A stretch of DNA of 64,000 bases from contig NC_092579.1 of the NCBI RefSeq assembly GCF_037975245.1, positions 9,169,001 to 9,233,000 on the forward strand, written 5' to 3'. The notes beneath the pieces are model-generated. The model saw nothing but the letters and a program-made list of their open reading frames with translations, did no database searches and had not been told where the DNA came from. This DNA is from Apostichopus japonicus (Eukaryota; Echinodermata; Holothuroidea; Aspidochirotida; Stichopodidae). Position 1 is the stretch's first letter. The number at the start of each line of letters is the position of its first letter. Shown in pieces: positions 24,570 through 41,459 of the stretch. The position numbers and the translations under genes were made by a program.

Positions 24570-25237
24570 TAAATGCCTCACGTTATCGTTCCTGGTGCAA
24601 TTTATATTTACATTATGTTTCTAGGTACCTGCTATGTAAATCTTTTGTTTGGGTGGGGGTTTGGGGGGGAGGTTTGGGTAGGGCAGAAAAAGTTAACAAG
24701 GGTAACATATTGTCAGCAGACAGTTCAAGAATTGACAAATGATCTCAAGTTAGGAACATACAGAAACAGAGAACAAAACGTTGAAATTTCATTTTTTATT
24801 GTAAGATCGCTTTCCGTACAACTTTCACAAATGAATAAAAAGCTAGCAAACTTGATTATTCTCTATGAGTTTCTTTGGGGATTAATTTTTACAATTATCT
24901 GAATCATAAATTCTATATTGCACGCCAGATAATACTGCAAGCACCAAGTATATCATCTTGGTAAACCCGCATTACTGAGTAAGCTCTTGCAATCCTCCCA
25001 TCTGTGAATGAAATTAACATTAAAGATGAACCATTGTTGGTGCTAAACCTGCAATGGATTCTGACAGCTTCTATGCTGACAATTCATCCTTCGTCCTCAC
25101 GAGCAAGAACTGAAAGTGAGTTGGCTCTTAATTATGCCACAGAGGATGTCTTGTGCATGATTGCATCTTATAGGTCTTCCCACATCCGCTACCTATGGAC
25201 GATTTAAGGCAGAATTTTAGTCTTGGCATGTCACAGC

Positions 25238-25538
25238 CAGGCGCGTAGCCAAGAATTTGCCAATGGAGGGGCGAACCTGTAGGCAAACTATCAGAGCCGT
25301 AGATTCTGCATTGAAAACTTGCTAAGCGTAGCGCCACCATGAGTTGGTGCTACGCGTTCCCCCCAAAAATGGACTGAAAAAGCTTCCCAGATCGCTGGAA
25401 ATGGCACTTCCCAGGCCTTGTAAGGTGCATCTAAGCTTGAAATTACTAGCGATATCAAAAAAACATACAAAAAAAATATGCTCAAGTGGGACGGTCACCC
25501 CCTCGCCCACCCCCCCCATCCCCTTGGCTATGTGCCTG
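25238..25538. mobile_element. hAT-like MITE
   Basis: The element begins CAGGCGCGTAGCCAAG and ends CTTGGCTATGTGCCTG (TIR match 14 of 16). The 8-bp flanks GTCACAGC (left) and ACCACAGC (right) agree at 6 of 8 positions, as expected for an aged hAT target duplication. The interior is C-rich near the right end and has no transposase. Confidence 0.82.
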
Positions 25539-25560
25539 ACCACAGCTGAAGTATAATTTC

Positions 25561-28250
25561 AGTGATAGTATTGTTTCTATGGGTATTCTGAGTTACAAAA
25601 TATTCACCTTTTAAAATATGCTAAATCTTTAGAATGCTCCATTAAAAATTAATGCCAAGTTTAAATTTAAATCCATACTTTAACTGAACAGATTCTAATA
25701 ACTCAACCTTTTTGAGTAGATAAAAGTTGTCATTTACGTATTGAGTTTTGTGTTGTTTCCAAGGAACTGATATTAGGGTCTATGTTAAACTAAGTGGTCC
25801 AGTCACTTTAATTGATGAGCCTCAGATGATTGCAAATGAAACTTTTCTAATAAATGAAGAGTGGTATAAAAATACACCCTACACGTATTGCATTGTTTTC
25901 AACAGTCTATCACATATCAATATTAATTTTAAGCCCAATGTCATCCTTTTAAACCAAGAAGTCAAATTTCTTTTATGCAGAAGCTTTTGCCTTAGTTTTA
26001 CACCTTACTTTCCAAGCTTTCCTTGGCTATCAATTTTGTGATTTCCTTATAGCTAAAAATCACCCAATATATAGTGCCCCTGGTGTTTGATGAGCAAACT
26101 GCACAATACCTGATTTGATTGTCATCAATTCCATGCATCAACTGAAAGGTTGTTCACCGATCAAATTGTATTGTTTTATCCTATACTCAGCTTGCAACCA
26201 ATTGTAAAAGCTTGTTGACCCATTTTGGATTGCGACCCAAAGTTTTGGAGTAGTGTGGCTGTAACATGTTCAGACACATCTTAGTAAATTAAACTAGTAC
26301 TAAAAACAATGCTTTTGTAATGATTGTCTATATTGCTTACAAATATTTATAATATTTCTGTGGAACTAAATGCTTTATGCATACAGACCAAATTTGTCTT
26401 GATTCATCATGCATGTTCCAAACACTTATATGCTACAAAGTCATGGTCACTGAGTTAAATTTGAAAGCAGACATGTTTAAAGAAAAAATAGTATAATATA
26501 AATCAAGCTGGAAATAATATTAATTTCTGAAATACAATATGAGTGAATACCACAGCTTATTAACATACTATTTACAAAATCTTTCAGATCCCCCAAAAAT
26601 AAATCATACAAAACATTCCTCTTGTTACTTTTCTCACTTAATATTATGAAAATTTACAAATTTAAACAACTATACTACACACGCAACGATTCAGTGCGAA
26701 ATCTTAGTACATGTCTCATAGTCTACATAAAGCTCAGTCCCTGTCAACAAAGTCCTGTAACATTTATACACTAAAAGTTTAAGTAAACAATTTCGAAATC
26801 CTTGGTATCCAACTTTCAAGTCCAATTCCTTTAGAACCATTGTCACAGAGAAGATGTACCAAAATATGCAACTGTTAAAATCTGAACAATTTCTTAATGA
26901 AAATTAGAGAAAATAATCAAGACCAGATGATTTGAATTTTTCACATTCAGATGAAAGCAGAAATTACCAGTGTGAAAAACCACCTGGTTATATTTAATTC
27001 CAGGGAAGTAAATTATTCAATTTGTTGCACTGTTTGCCAGACTTGTGTCAATTCTTGATCCAAATTATTGACTTGGGACTATCCGAGCCCATTTCTTTTC
27101 ACGATGGTGTACTTTGAAAAATGGAGAAACACACTTGACTTATACAACGCAGGATACCAGCCAATGGAACTGAAAGGCGATTAGTACTTTGGATTTAACC
27201 TAAAAATATATAAAAATAGACTCGATAGTTCCTGAAGGTAAGAAAAGACCTTAAAAGATTTGATTCAAAGTAGCACATCTGTAATCATAAATGCTGCCTT
27301 CAAGTAATAATTCACAAAAGAAGAAAAGAAAAGAAGTAATATGAATGACAAAAATTTGGAATTAGATATTGAAATATTGCATCATTTTATTTTACAGTTA
27401 AGGCAAACAATAACCTCACGTCAAAAATGACTTTAGTCGCTTTCAATTTCTGTCTAGTAAATTAAAATTAGAATGTTTCTCAGTCTAGCAAAACAGTTTA
27501 CCAGCATAGACAGACTCTGTGCTAACTAGTAGGAGAGCATGCTAGAACTTACATTGCCCTTTCCATGGAATTCCTTCCGTATGCGAATATGTACAGATCC
27601 CATCAAAATCACTAACCACATTTAACCTACTTAGCTCATCTGTGTATTTCAGTTCCATGCATTGCTTAGGCTGGGATACAAGGAGGAAGGGAGGGGGGGG
27701 GCAAGCCTCCTCTTCTGAAAATTTTGTTCATACTGAAGACTAGCTGCAAATGTAATGTTTGATAAAATATGTATATTGTGGCAAAAACACAGCATGATCT
27801 GTAAATGGGCATCCTTATGTTCTGATGTTTTCCTATGCATCGATATTTCTGTGATAATATCAGTATGTTCTGGTGCTTATCAATTTATCTCCTGGGCCCC
27901 ATCTTCCTGGATCAGCCACAGCTCTGCACAATCTCTCTAATTGCAAATGCTTGATGATTGTTAAATTTGCTTTGACCAATCTCTCTCTTGTATGTCAAGA
28001 CCTTCGCACCAATTTCTGTGGAGACGGCAACTTCTGGCAGATTTTTCATTATTCAAGCCTTACTATCAGAGTGTCGACACTATTAAAGCATTATTCTCAT
28101 ATCCTGTATTTCTAATTTCTTCGAAATAAATTGGTAGGTTTTTCCCATCTAGTATTTGATTATAACTGAAGAGAGAAACTTTCCCTGATTCCATACAGAT
28201 TTCCGTCAACATCAGTATAATTTTATTGAGTACTGTGATCAGTATGCTGG
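25561..28250. other. Intergenic between TSR3-side repeats and ERCC1 3' end
   Basis: AT-rich sequence without a supported gene. The ERCC1 3' untranslated region enters from the right on the minus strand: a minus-strand AATAAA (plus TTTATT, 28222-28227) lies only 24 bp past the ERCC1 stop, and another is near 27385. Which one is used cannot be told from sequence. Confidence 0.4.
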
Positions 28251-31200
28251 TCAGGGTTGCTTATGAAATGGTTCCTGAAAGACATCATGAAGTCGTAGAG
28301 CCTGAAACAAAAAAACAAAAAAAAACATATTGAAAACAGGTATATACATTATGTTGGTCTGTCTTGCATGACCGCTGAAGCTGTGACAAGATTCAAGTCT
28401 TTACTCTTATCCCACTCCTCTCCCTCTGACCTTTATAAACCTATTCACACAATGCTGTAATGAAACTAACACTTTCCCAAAACAAGACAAATTGAAAGAA
28501 GTCAAACTTTTCCCACCTCCAAATCTCACAGGGAAAAAAAGTTGCTTGACAGGTAGTGATGACACTATGGAATGGAGTAGCTTGTTGTGATGCTGGCATT
28601 GACACTACCAGCTATGACCCACATCAAAGAAACTGGTTGAATCCTTCTATTGAAATACATGTTACCTCTTAGAGAGAAACATTAACCCAAATTCCTGGCA
28701 CAGTTATAATAACTCGGAGAGATACACCAGTAAAATGATGAATCGTCACTAAATGAGGCAAACGTCTCTCTAGAGATGGGGTGGGCAACCTACGGCCAGT
28801 GGGCCACATGCGGCCCCCAGTGATTTGTTTGCGGCCCTTGAGATGTCTTAGAATTTATCGGCACTAATGATGTTGTCTAGTAGGCCTATTATACTCATTA
28901 ATTATCAACTGTACTGTATTGACATTATGTTTTTGTGAATACAGATTAAGTACACACACCTACTGTAACGCTTGAAAGTCCTCGGAATCAAAGGTTTAAA
29001 ATCAACAAAAGGTCGTTGGCTAGGTGCAACCCAGTCAATTTTTCACTCCTTATATCTGGCCCATTCATTCAAAAATGTTGCCCACCTCTGATCTCGATCA
29101 TCCAGATCTGTCTGAATGTCAGTCATAACATTTATGACCTCATGAGTCTTGCGGGGATCACCTTAGATGGACGCTGACCATTTACAAATGCCCCAAGCAA
29201 GCTATTGGAATAAGCCAGCAAAGGAGGCTAATAATCTCAGGCAAAGTGAGATACAAAGGGCAACATTGACTTAAAGATCTGCTGACCCACTGGACTTCAA
29301 ACTATACCACAGACGGTGCAAATTTGACAATGATATATTTAGTCTGCAAGTGGTCCATTCCTCCCCCATCACCACCCATCCCCCCCCCCCACAGATAAAA
29401 AATTTGCATGGAATAGAACGCTGAAAGCTCTACCCTATTGTTTACTATTATTTTTTTATTTCCCTCCCCCCCCCCCCCCCCCTTAGTATCTAGGAAGACT
29501 GGAATATTTCTGCTTACCTTCTGAGGCCCAAATCCAGGCAGAAGGTTCAACTCGTCTTTCTCAGCTGACACGATATTTGCGACCGTCTACAGAAAAAAAT
29601 GAGAGCAATCATAAATATTCATGAGTCCCCAAGATGTCTTTCTTTATGATGCTCCTCCATACTGCAAATATTCTAAACATACCATGACACGGAAAACAAC
29701 ATCCAGAAGAATTGCAACCCATCTGAACAGTGAAAATTGAGAGCCATACATGCTTCCATCTTTACATGGTCTCGTTTCCTAACGAGGTTAGAGTGTCTGC
29801 AATTTTTACACTGATTCATCTCGCGTGGGATATCTCAGAATTTGTGATGTCACAAGGAGATACCACATGAACCCTGTCTTTGTTTTCAGTTTGAATTGAC
29901 TTCATGGATGTATCTTGCAACAGCTCCGTGAGTCGTATCATATCAAGAGACAAGCAAAATCAAACGACGATAATAGTTGCAAAGGACTTCTGTGCAAAGG
30001 ATTCAAAAGATTGTAATTTATTGTAATTTTAGATTGAAGAGTAAAACATGTCCTTGTACTCACCCCAAAAGTTGACAGGAGAGTAACAACATCAGTACGG
30101 TTTACAGATTTAACTGTTGTTAAACAGTCTGTTACCTTGGATGAACAAAAACAAAAGAAATCATTGAGCGGTGGTTGTGTGAGCAAAAGTCTGCATTACA
30201 GCTACGAAGCTCTACAAAAGTATTAAAACTTAATGGTCATTGCTATCGACTTATCAAATATTGTGCGAACGCTTTTTGAAATTCTCTTTCTACATATTTT
30301 CAGAGACTGCAGTCTACTTCATTGGAAATGAAAAAGGTTAATTATGAATATATATTGTAGTAGACTATGGTCTTATAAATTATGGGATGCAAACCAAAAT
30401 CTGTCTGTGGCATTTATACTGCATCGATTCTGAGGGTCAAAAGTCTGGTGTGGCATGGCTCAGTCTTCAGGGAAATGCCGGAGATGTTGACCTAAATGCT
30501 TGCAGAACCCTGGTTTAAGATGATATTGGCATGTTGTGTTAGTAAACGTAATAGAACCTAATACTAAGATTAAGGTAGGTGTCATAATAGCTATGTTCTG
30601 GTTTCTCATTTCTTGGTATTAATTCACAACTTGGTACTTGCCACTTCATTGATCTTCAGTTTAGTTAAGACCTTTGTGATGTAAGGTATAATGACCCTTT
30701 AAACTAATTCTAATTGTTTTAAACTTACCACAAATTTGTTTAACTAGCACAACAGGATTTAATAGTCAAATGAAACTGAAACAATGGTAGTTGCAAAACA
30801 AAGTGTGGCTATGCAAGCCCATCTTACATCTATAGCAATTTTAGCATCTGTTTTAAACCTTGTTCTTTTATTTTTTAACATTTTATATCCGTGCAAAGTA
30901 GATATTATACACAAGCATTGAAGCAATCATTCTTCAAATATGTTCCAGTATATACTGTAACTAAATGGAGATGGAGAGGGGTGGGGGGGGGGTGGTAATA
31001 TCTTCGAAGACTTACCTGAGAGACAAAATCTTGTTCTATTCTCTCCTTCAAGGCATCTATTGGTTTATGTTCATAAGATTTGTATGTCTCTAAATATCTA
31101 CCTGCCTCTTCAGGACTCCAGGCTAAAATGAGGGTGCACTCAGCTAAAATGGCCATCCGAGCTAGTTCTTTCAAACTGTAATGAGGATCTTTCTAAGGAT

Positions 31201-34200
31201 GACAAAAAAAAAACCAAGTACAATACAGGCACTGACAAAGAAATCATTAATAGGTTATTAATGAAAGTAGTCACTTGTATAAAACAGCTAACTTAAAAAT
31301 TGTTGTAGGTTATTAAAGCTGTGACTCATTCAGAAATGCACAACAGTGTTAGTGTTGACACTATTCAACCATCATTGGGTGAAAAACCTTAAGCTGGAAG
31401 GTTGTCTGAGTAAAGCAACACATAATGTATGAACAACAAATCAAGTTTTAATATGAGAGTACACAAAGGGAACAATATGGTCTATATTATGAGTGATTCA
31501 TGGCACTGGAAAACCAGAAAGAAAGCTATACATCATTTTAGTTGGATACAAATTGACTAGAATGCCTGAGTTAACTGCTCTACTTATCTTCCCGCTTAGT
31601 AAACTTCCAGCCTACTTTGGAAAATGAAGAGTGGTCACCGAAGAGCGCGTATCAATCACTGCTACAGGGCTACAAATAACATACATAATTTAACTTTGCC
31701 TTTGATTCCCAACTGGCGGAAGGATACACTGGGTATCCATCAGTATTTGTATTAAAAAAATGGATAACTTACAACATCAACTTGAACTAACAAGATTCGT
31801 AGCTCATAGTTGTTGCCGAGCTCTTTCAGTCGACTGTGTATGTAGTTTGGATTTAAATGATGGTATCTTAAACTGAGAAAAGAAACAAATATTAAAACAA
31901 AACTATTACAACAGCTTGGCATGCAAAATCACACTACAGGTCATACATCCTTTTACATTGCTCAATAACTTTTTTCATGTCTGCAATCCTCAAAAAAATC
32001 ATAATGAACTGTCTGTATAGAATTTCACATAATGTTGGGAATCACAGATCTTGAAGTAAAAAACTTACAGTGCCAAAGGGTAATGGCTGTGCTAGTACAT
32101 AACTGTTACTTGAACATATACAGTTAAGCATGTTATACAAGACAGAAAGGCTTAAATGCAAAGGTTGATAAGCACTGGTGGTATCTACTCATGTTGAAAA
32201 AGCAAGAAAATGTATCAAAGGAATTTCAAGTTTCTACATATAAGTGTGAATAAGTGTCACCTAAAACAGGTTCTCAACCTTTTCATTCACAGACACCCCT
32301 CCCCCCCCCCCTAGGGTTAATGAAGCAATGTTCATGGACCTCAGAGGAGAAGTTTTATCAGCACCACCAAAATGGTTTGGACTGAGGTAATGATGAGTTT
32401 GGTCTTCTTTGCAGAAGAAGGAACGCCCAGACATGTGCTGACTGTCTTGATAGCATACATAATTCAGATAAATGTTGACGGACCAAGTCAGATATACTGA
32501 CCCCAATTATTGGCACTCAAGGACCCCCCTCCCCCCCCCCACCAGGAATCTGCAAATTGAGAGAGGCTGACCTAGAGCTTCCTTCACATACTTCCAAAAG
32601 TTAGTTCAAATGTCACATTAAAGTATTCAAAAGACAGTGTCTTTAATATAAGAGGAGTTAATAGGAATTACTAAATCATGCATCAGATCAATGGTATCCT
32701 TACATGTCTAGTACATTACAGCTCTGGGACAATGATTTGTATCTCTCTGAATGAGTTATGGCTGCAAACATTATGTAACATCATGTATGCATCGCACAAA
32801 ATGTGGGATTCCCGACTGAATAACAGTTACTGAACCTTACCTCAGGAACAGAGCGCATATGGTTCTGCCCATGACATAGTCAGGTACAATGTCACCAAAC
32901 TCCCAAGGTATATTCCTCACTGACTTCAGGATTGGGTTACCTCGCTACATCATAAAAGACAGACACATTCAAATTTGAGTACAAAAATCCAATCGATAAT
33001 AACAGCCTTCAACAGCTCTGATCTTATAAGGCATACTGAAATACATTTTGCATTTTGACCGACCACATTGAGTCACCTCAAACATAGGTTCTCTAATTTT
33101 CACCGAAAGACCCCACCCCCCCCCCCTCCAGGGTTAAAGAAGCCATGTTCGTGGACCTCAGCGGAGAAGTTTTATCAGCCCACCACCATACGCAAGAACA
33201 TTAGGGTACCCTTCACAGTCGGATCTATTGTTACAAAGGGAATGAGAATCCTTCAACTCAATGTAGACCCATTTCCTGAGGCCACAGACAACATGGTGCT
33301 TTCTCATACAGATAAAATATGATAACATTATCTTACAGTCTGATAAAAATACTGTATGTGACACCAAAACAATCAATTCACAATGTAGTCTGTGCTCATG
33401 TATTTGAGCATTAAGAGATGTTAATACAATGAAAAACTCAACTAGACATCCTTAAACAGTGAGTACCCTCTTGCATGCCAGACAAAGCTATTATATTTAA
33501 GAATTGTATAAGTCTGTTAAGCTGTGTAGTTTGCACTGGTGGGTACCTTCCAACTCAAAAACCTACCTGTCTTGGGTTGACTAAGATGCAATTGGTGGTA
33601 TTTTTTGAATTAGTGACTGTTGATGAGGCTTTAGCACTGGCAACCGGTTTGGTGATACCAGCGTTGGTCTTACTAGTACTGCAAATTAAAGCAAAAGTTT
33701 GACTTCTTCGTTAAACATGAACACATGAAAACCATTTAGCGTGTATTTGCTATCACTTTGAATTTTGGCATTGAACACTGATACATGACATGTTAACTGG
33801 CTATACATGTAAATGATTTGCAATGCTACTTCGCACTGAACAGAATAGATGTCTCGCAAGATATCAAACCAAACTAAAACGAACAAGGAAGAACTATCAC
33901 TCTATTGTCCTTCTGTTGAAGTCTCAATACGTGTTTGCTGATGAATTTCAGAAAACAAACTTCCGAAGTAGATTCAACGTTTCTTAATCCAAATGCACTC
34001 TGACCAGGTGGGTCTAATGGAGAAAAGCTGTCGCAATCGAAAGAAAGAAGTTTATTTTCTGTTGCCCTTATGGCGTGAACGACTTACCGTAAAATCACTG
34101 CGACCGCCCATGTCAGCATGTTCATACACAAATTTAATCAAAATAGTCTACACATGCGGCCCAATCAAGATTTTAACACAGTCCTACACTTGTATCATCC

Positions 34201-36203
34201 ACTTTTTACAATTCCACAGAGGAAACTGCTGAAAACACCTGTTTATTCATTGCAATGGAAGGAAATGACACAATTTTGCAAGCTACATTGGTAAGAGAGA
34301 AAGATACACAAGCAGGAACCAAAGACAGGCTAGTCACGAGAAAAAGTAAGTCTACAGTAGGTCTAACGGTCGTAAACAGAAACGAGAGATTTGATTGGCG
34401 TATGATCTGATGGGCTGGGCTTGCAAATATTGATTGAAGTTCGTTGATTCTATGGACTCTTTAATAAATCTGGCGAATTTTATTCAGTTCAAAATTTTCA
34501 ACGACAGATAACTCAATAAAAATCATGCATAATGATATGAAAATTCCATAGCACAGTGTCATTTTCACTGAACTTTTACTCCAGTAAGCTGGAAAGGTCG
34601 AAATTTAAATTTGGCAAACACAAACTGGGACTTTGAGAGGAAAGTACTGTATATATTGTTTTGTTTATTATAACTGCCAAAATTCTCAGCCAGAATTAAA
34701 TTTCATTAACTCCAAAACATGCAAAACCACAAAATGGTCGAGTAATTTGGACAGATAGAAAAGAATTGTTTAAATTTTTAATCTGCTATCTAGTTCTTGA
34801 AATGACCTTCCACCGCTTCAGGAAAAGATTAGTTTATCTCTTCTTCTTTGTTTCTGTGACTGCTTCTGTGGTTACAGGTACCTGATATCACATAAAGTTA
34901 ATGTTATCCTAAAATGCTATGACAAATCACACATTTTTAAATAATTGGTCTTTGATACAACTCTTGTGGATTTAGAGATTTTACAGAACAACTTTACCCT
35001 ATAGATTCAGATTTTATGTCAACTAATGGTTTTAAGTGATCACTCACTTACCTTTGAGGTTTCATAGGTTGGTTAACCTTGCCTTCAACATGAGGTAAGG
35101 ATCCAAACTTTGCAGCAAAGGATGACCCTGCTGGTCTTTTCCTAGACTCTTCACCAGCAGTAGGAAGAGGGGCACCTTTCCTCTTGCTTTGTTCATTGTT
35201 ACTTGAATTAGTACTACTGGATGTATTTACTTTGCTGAGGCCATTGCTGTGAGAGGCAGATTTATTCAGTGCAGTAGTGGCTGCTTTGTCTTTCGAATCG
35301 ATGACAGTTGATTTTGGCTCCTTGCTTGTGAGAAAGTGTGACTGAAACTGCCAAACAGAAAGATCTTTTATTGGATAGTGAAGAGAAAAAAAATACAAGA
35401 TTCACAATGCTTAAGTCTGCAAAGCCATGGTAAATACTAAATAGAAATGGCCTTTGCTGAGTAGATTAACTGTGATACATTAATCATTTATGTCTTTATG
35501 TTGAATAAAGTTCAGATAGTTTCCTAAAAAGATTATAACGATGACCTTTCTGCTACATATACAATATCCCAGCAGGCTGGGTGCACATGGCCTACTCTCA
35601 TTCTCACTTAGGATTTGCTTACAGTATGCAAGGCAGGATCTGAAGTTTAAATATACTGCATTTGAATAAAAACCAGGCAAAGCCCAGGCTATAGTGACCC
35701 AAGCCTATCGGTAAATCATTCAAAGCTCAAACTTCACCTACAGTAAAGCTACGGTGCCATAGTACTAGGCTAGTTTATACAGCTCAATGTCTGCAAGGAA
35801 TTATCGGTCATTGGTCTTACTCTTACTTACTGTAGGTCTACACTACTGTAAACCTGTCTTGTAAGTTGTGGTCAAACGTACACAAATTAAAGGATACTGT
35901 GGAGATCCTATTTCATTACTTTTTGAGAAATTCCGTCATGTGCTTAATCATGACTGAGTGAGATCTGTTATTATGTATGTTTACCAAGCTAAACCTAACA
36001 TTACACTTGCCACTGATAGTCTAGTACTAGTTAGTAGTGTAAGTGAAGTAGTGATCTGGACTCTGCATGTGATTGTGAGCGTAGGCCTATGTTAGGTTGT
36101 GTCTCCTTTCTCATTAGCATGATTGAAATACCTTTGGTTGTTCCTTCTCAAATTTTGCGATATCATCGACACTGGGAATTTGAAACACAGTCTTCTTGGC
36201 CAT
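28251..36203 (-). CDS. ERCC1: DNA excision repair protein ERCC-1
   Basis: ERCC1 is the non-catalytic partner of the XPF nuclease. The heterodimer makes the 5' incision in nucleotide excision repair and acts in crosslink repair in the nucleus. Nine coding exons join in phase: 36203-36132, 35347-35052, 33678-33567, 32944-32841, 31872-31773, 31192-31016, 30135-30064, 29586-29518 and 28301-28251, giving 350 residues (human 297). The N-terminus opens [20 protein letters not shown]; residues 25-150 are Ser/Thr/Lys-rich and presumably disordered, which accounts for the extra length. The central domain shows [40 protein letters not shown] and [20 protein letters not shown]. The Asn and Tyr residues that line the XPA-binding groove in human ERCC1 appear conserved. 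The tandem helix-hairpin-helix at the C-terminus ([20 protein letters not shown]) binds XPF. The nuclease-like fold lacks the catalytic motif, as expected. It is divergent from RPS2. Confidence 0.96.
28771..29090. mobile_element. hAT-like MITE in ERCC1 intron 8
   Basis: The left end (TAGAGATGGGGTGGGCAACC) and right end (GTTGCCCACCTCTG) are inverted copies of the CAGAGGTGGGCAAC terminus found in many hAT elements. The interior has GCGGCCC motifs near the left TIR. Flanking 8-mers match only about 5 of 8, so the duplication is eroded. No coding capacity. Confidence 0.68.
32267..32569. mobile_element. hAT-like MITE in ERCC1 intron 4
   Basis: It begins CAGGTTCTCAACCTTTT, a classic hAT (Charlie-like) terminus, and ends in TTGAGAGAGGCTG. 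Flanks ACCTAAAA (left) and ACCTAGAG (right) agree at 6 of 8, supporting an 8-bp target duplication. Both ends carry C homopolymers next to the TIRs. A partial relative lies at 33077-33190. Confidence 0.75.
33077..33190. mobile_element. Partial second copy of the 32.3-kb hAT-like MITE
   Basis: The left-end sequence is shared with 32267-32380: ATAGGTTCTCT, a C homopolymer, AGGGTTAA(T/A)GAAGC, then GTGGACCTCAG and GGAGAAGTTTTATCAGC. The right end is not recognised. It lies in ERCC1 intron 3. Confidence 0.72.
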
Positions 36204-37618
36204 GTTACTTTGTATGAGGGCAAAAGGAGCGTGAAGTGATAATGTGTACGACTGTACGTCTGTTCACAGGGGATTCATGTCGGCAGTACAATTTTAAAAC
36301 AGTACACAGGAGTAGTAGACATACCTATTTCACGAAATAGGCTGATGATTTGAACTAACTTACCATAAACCGACAACATCAATATGCTAGATAAACGATT
36401 GTAATGACAGAAAACCCAAATGTAACTATCGCCCTCTTTCATTTTAACTCTCGTTGAAGGAATCACGTAAGAACAAATAAAAATAACTTCTGCAGATATC
36501 CCAGTCATCAACACCCTAAAAATCTTCCGAACGGCATATACCTAAGATTGATAATTAAATTGTTGAATAAGTCAATCAGTTTCAGTAAATAGAATGTAAG
36601 TAGGGAATAGAAGCACAAAGAATTTCACGTGTCTCCTTAGTATCATACATAGCATAAAAACTTGAAGATCAGCCTAGCCAATTGATATACTACAGCACTG
36701 TGTAGGCAAATTTCATTTTATGACGGTATGCAATAACACAGCTGTGCTAAAGGTTCAAATGACATTCCAATAAGAGGTTGCTTTGTTGTTTAGTTTTAAC
36801 GTGATTTCATGTATTGATGTGATCAGATTCCTCCAGAATGAGTCAATACCAAATAAACTAAATTGCGATGCTAAACAAGCAAAAAGGTGCCTAGGCCTAG
36901 CCAAGGTCAGAGTAACACAATTGACAGAATAATTGTGTGAAATATTTTCATGAATTGCATGGCCTAATGCGGTCAAATTTGAAGTAGGCGGCCTAGAAGG
37001 TTCTGAATTTTGTTTCATGTAATATACTCTGGTACTTTAGTACAAAACTCCTATGCATCCATGCACTTATACTAGAGCTGTAGCAAATTGACCATTTTGC
37101 AATGCAACACTTTATAGGAACTTGTTCCCAGAAGGCTGCATTGTATTATAATTCTGGTCATTGTGTGAACCAGCTGGTAACTAAGAGAAAGGGGTTTATA
37201 AGGACATTTCCATTGCTACTGTTACATTTGCAGGCTAGTCAGCCAAGTTAAAATTGTGTTGGAAAGAGTGGTTATTACAATGTGACATTCAGACATGGTA
37301 ATAATTTAAGTTGCCAGTATCAGTTCTTCTGCATATATATTACACAGTTTACGGGAATTAAGGGATTACACAAAATAACTATAGCCTATACTAGGCCTTA
37401 CCACACTTAGTAGTGATAACATTAGCAATGTGGATCAAAAAAAATTGCACCTCCCAAAAGGAAGATACTTTGGAAAGGATATTCCATTACATTAGAGTAA
37501 TGACTTGTATTTGGGAATCATTTGAAAACGTCAATATTCCAGAAGAGCACTTCAGAACCTAGGCTAGGCTTTAAAGCTGATAGCTTGCTATTGACATCAT
37601 TTTCTCTTGTGTACAGCA
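36204..37618. promoter_or_regulatory. Divergent ERCC1 / RPS2 upstream interval
   Basis: The 1.4 kb separating the ERCC1 start (minus) and RPS2 start (plus) must hold the ERCC1 promoter and the RPS2 5' region. A strong 3' splice site (TTTTCTCTTGTGTACAG) lies two bases before the RPS2 ATG, so RPS2 very probably has a non-coding first exon somewhere in this interval. I could not place that exon or its pyrimidine (TOP) initiator. No other gene is seen here. Confidence 0.5.
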
Positions 37619-40511
<2,893 letters not shown>

Positions 40512-40588
40512 AGCTCATGTGACTGAGGGAAAAAATGATTTCATTCAGAAACAGTATTTTGTCTCATTGATTAAACCTATTATCTTTG

Positions 40589-40610
40589 AATAAAATGCTC
40601 AGACAATAAA
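40589..40610 (+). terminator. RPS2 polyadenylation signals
   Basis: Two AATAAA hexamers lie 78 and 94 bp after the stop codon (40589-40594 and 40605-40610). They are followed by a T-rich stretch, giving the short 3' untranslated region usual for ribosomal protein genes. Confidence 0.8.
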
Positions 40611-40639
40611 AATCAGTTTCCTTCTTTTTTCTTCATATT

Positions 40640-41459
40640 TATGATTTACCTTTGTTCCCTCATTTTGTTTTTCATCTTTTGTAAGAACGATTCCAAAGAG
40701 CAAACACAGGAGGAGGGGGCTTCAAAATCAGAATTACCTCCCCAGATCACTTGAAAATATGGTAGCCTTATTGAGAGAACTTGGGTACATAAGTTGGTTG
40801 TTATGTGATAAATTCCCCTTAATACCCCTTCTCCCATGTCCAACCCTGACCACTAAATCATTCTCCCGACATTTGCTGTCCATAAACTTGGAAGATGCAG
40901 TAAGAAATAAGCAACATAAATGCCATGTGTGGATACAGAGGGGAAAAGAGGCTATGCCCTCTCTAATAAATTCAGGGGGATCAACCCCTCCCTCACTGGC
41001 AAACAACATTCAAAATATTCCTTGTGTACAGTTAATAAATATAGAACATATATCTGTGGTACAACTTAAAACAGTTGAAATTCATTTACCATTTTAAAGT
41101 TGCAATTGCTGGCACTATTTTGCATCCAAGCACCTTTACCAAAGTGGGATACCTCTTGCCTGGGACACCCTCGTCTGAATGACTTAGCATCATAGTCCCT
41201 CAGTGGAAAAGGAGGTTATACCCCTGGTGGGGAATGTGGGAGTGTATAGCCTAACTTAGCCCAGCCCTTTATTTTCAAAAGTCCACATTTTCCTACGAAT
41301 TGAACTGTGTTTTGTACTGCATGGGACATTAAGATGAGGCAAATTTCTTCCTGATTGGACACAAGAAAAATTTGGGTGGCTAGTAATGTAACTATAGTTC
41401 GTCCTGGTTTACTAATATCAACCTTTTAATGTACTAAATCTCTTTTAAATGCTCCCGTA
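40640..41459. other. Intergenic downstream of RPS2, nothing recognised
   Basis: No exon with family similarity or a splice frame was found. Open frames on both strands between 40.65 and 41.1 kb overlap each other and lack recognisable motifs. Confidence 0.45.

Noticed and set aside
40759-41097. 112-codon plus-strand frame downstream of RPS2
   Set aside because: It has an overlapping frame on the other strand, no motif, no splice frame, and follows the RPS2 polyadenylation signals.
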